From positions 2,641,501 through 2,705,500 of the forward strand of contig NZ_CP104992.1 in assembly GCF_030323265.1 (NCBI RefSeq): a stretch of DNA of 64,000 nt, in the 5' to 3' direction. A program made the position numbers and the translations under genes. This document shows, piece after piece, positions 63,028 through 64,000 of the stretch. The notes under the pieces were generated by a model. That model searched no databases. It was not told the DNA's origin and saw only the letters and a program-made list of their open reading frames with translations. The stretch's first letter is position 1. The number at the start of each line of letters is the position of its first letter. Source of the stretch: Terrirhizobium terrae (GTDB lineage Bacteria; Pseudomonadota; Alphaproteobacteria; Rhizobiales; Rhizobiaceae).

Positions 63028-63540
63028 ATGACGACCAGCAACCTGACCATCCGCGACGCCGCCCAGGCCGATCTGCATGGCATCATGGAGATCTACAACG
63101 ATGCCGTCGCCAACACGACGGCGATCTGGAACGAGACGCTGGTCGATCTCGACAACCGTCGCGCCTGGTTTGACGCGCGCAGGGCGAAAGGGTATCCGGT
63201 TCTGGTCGCCGAGCTTGACGGCGCTGTCGCCGGCTATGCGTCCTATGGCGACTGGCGCGCCTTCGACGGCTATCGCTTCACGGTCGAACATTCCGTCTAT
63301 GTACACCGCGATTTCCGCGGCCACGGCATCGGCCGCAAGCTGATGGAAGAGCTGATCGCCCGCGCCGCCTCCAACGGCGTCCACGTCATGATCGCTGCCA
63401 TCGAAGCCGAGAATGCCGCCTCCATCGCCCTCCACACGACCCTCGGTTTCCGTATCGCCGGAAAGTTCTCCGAAGTCGGCACCAAGTTCGGCCGCTGGCT
63501 CGACCTCACCTGTATGGAACTGAAGCTTTCTACCGTCTGA
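63028..63540 (+). CDS. GNAT N-acetyltransferase (phosphinothricin/methionine-sulfone type)
   Basis: A 170-residue acetyltransferase. Starts MTTSNLTIRDAAQADLHGIMEIYND, then the acetyl-CoA site VHRDFRGHGIGRKLMEELI and ALHTTLGFRIAGKFSEVGTKFGRW, a hallmark of the phosphinothricin N-acetyltransferase/MddA-like subfamily, which acetylates methionine sulfoximine or sulfone and related compounds. Single gene. Confidence 0.92.
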   Translation: MTTSNLTIRDAAQADLHGIMEIYNDAVANTTAIWNETLVDLDNRRAWFDARRAKGYPVLVAELDGAVAGYASYGDWRAFDGYRFTVEHSVYVHRDFRGHGIGRKLMEELIARAASNGVHVMIAAIEAENAASIALHTTLGFRIAGKFSEVGTKFGRWLDLTCMELKLSTV

Positions 63541-63607
63541 CCGGCCTGCGGATGCGTTGATAATCGACCCCGCGATTGCTATCTTCCGCTGAGTTGGAGC
63601 ACATGCC

Positions 63608-63871
63608 ATGGCCGACAGCGCAAACCTCGGAAAACACTTCGATGACTATGTGGACGAGCTGGTAAAATCCGGCCGCTACGAGACGCGTGACGATGTGCTG
63701 AAAGAGGCCACCCGGCTTCTGGAACTGCGTGAGCGCCGACAGCGGGAGCTGGATGAGGCGCTGGCGCGCGGGCTGGCCGATGTCGAAGCTGGCCGCGTCA
63801 AGCCGATCGAAGAAGTAGCCGCCCGGCTGAAGGCTAAATATCAGGCCATGCGGAAAGATCGTCGAGCGTGA
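63608..63871 (+). CDS. parD: ParD-type antitoxin
   Basis: An 87-residue ribbon-helix-helix antitoxin. MADSANLGKHFDDYVDELVK, SGRYETRDDVLKEATRLLE, then a charged helix for toxin binding. Its stop overlaps the toxin's GTG start by four bases. Standard ParDE order. Confidence 0.93.
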   Translation: MADSANLGKHFDDYVDELVKSGRYETRDDVLKEATRLLELRERRQRELDEALARGLADVEAGRVKPIEEVAARLKAKYQAMRKDRRA

Positions 63872-64000
63872 ACGTCGTAATCACCGATGAGGCGGAATAC
63901 GATTTCGAGCGCATCGGCGATTACATAGGACAATTCAATCAGGCCAGAGCGGTCACGTTTGTAGAGGAGCTGTTGGAGCGCTGCATGCGTCTCGCTTCTT
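63868..64000 (+). CDS. parE: ParE-type toxin, 5' part (cut by window end)
   Basis: Begins GTG at 63868, overlapping the parD stop. The visible 44 codons read MNVVITDEAEYDFERIGDYI, then RAVTFVEELLERC, the N-terminal alpha-hairpin of RelE/ParE toxins. The frame is open to the window end, so the remainder of the toxin is not seen. ParE usually poisons gyrase. Confidence 0.85.
   Translation, partial: MNVVITDEAEYDFERIGDYIGQFNQARAVTFVEELLERCMRLAS

Noticed and set aside
1-64000. CRISPR arrays, prophage, transposases or integrases
   Set aside because: No regularly spaced direct repeats and no transposase-, integrase- or phage-like protein in any frame.

Overview
The window looks like chromosomal DNA from an alphaproteobacterium of the family Rhizobiaceae (Rhizobium, Neorhizobium or Agrobacterium type). 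It is GC-rich and contains a DmeR/DmeF cobalt-nickel efflux pair, an OhrR/Ohr pair with a rhizobial-style operator, a membrane-bound PQQ glucose dehydrogenase, a perfect FNR/FixK box, and two copies of a palindromic mosaic repeat of the RIME type. The genus is an inference; there is no rRNA, complete tRNA, phage, IS element or CRISPR array in the window.

Layout. 1-5.4 kb: the sensor half of a chemoreceptor, two L,D-transpeptidases (one with a Sec-type and one with a Tat-type lipoprotein signal), ohrR/ohr, a LysE exporter and an orphan hypothetical gene. 5.5-12.6 kb: a broken LysR gene next to an SDR oxidoreductase, a SUKH-domain protein, a bestrophin channel and PQQ glucose dehydrogenase. 12.9-16.1 kb: a MarR repressor divergent from DUF899-DUF1579-DUF1579-VOC. 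16.2-24.1 kb: a CSS-EAL phosphodiesterase, a HerA-like ATPase, a YihY membrane protein, a small protein whose promoter carries almost the same palindrome as the MarR locus, CorA and a DUF3829 lipoprotein-like protein. 24.1-30.9 kb: two mosaic repeats bracket a hydrolase, the BrnT/BrnA toxin-antitoxin pair, two aldo/keto reductases and an MFS transporter; a LysR regulator follows. 30.9-42.7 kb: phospholipase D, ChaC, an aminotransferase, a phytanoyl-CoA dioxygenase-like enzyme, an esterase, an FAD oxidoreductase, a PAS-GGDEF-EAL protein, a TauE transporter and superoxide dismutase. 42.7-53.2 kb: a Tat-type DUF1254 protein, a metallophosphatase, a WYL regulator with a LysE exporter, cytochrome c' with a diheme cytochrome c, MazE/MazF, DJ-1, GNAT, a lipoprotein, a MerR regulator and dmeRF. 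53.2-64 kb: DUF2254, oligopeptidase B, two tiny membrane proteins, DUF930, an FAD oxidoreductase, an AI-2E-family permease, a VOC protein, a universal stress protein, hemolysin III, GNAT and ParD/ParE (cut by the window end).

The overall theme is envelope and stress physiology: peroxide, superoxide, metal, methylglyoxal/glutathione (VOC, ChaC), low oxygen, c-di-GMP signalling, and three type II toxin-antitoxin pairs. Several regulator/target pairs carry a visible operator between divergent genes.

The most important practical observation is that at least ten otherwise well-conserved genes are interrupted by a single missing base. Nearly all fall where lengthening a short mononucleotide run by one restores the full-length protein. 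This looks more like homopolymer error in the assembly than gene decay, so every 'pseudogene' here should be read as probably intact until re-sequenced.
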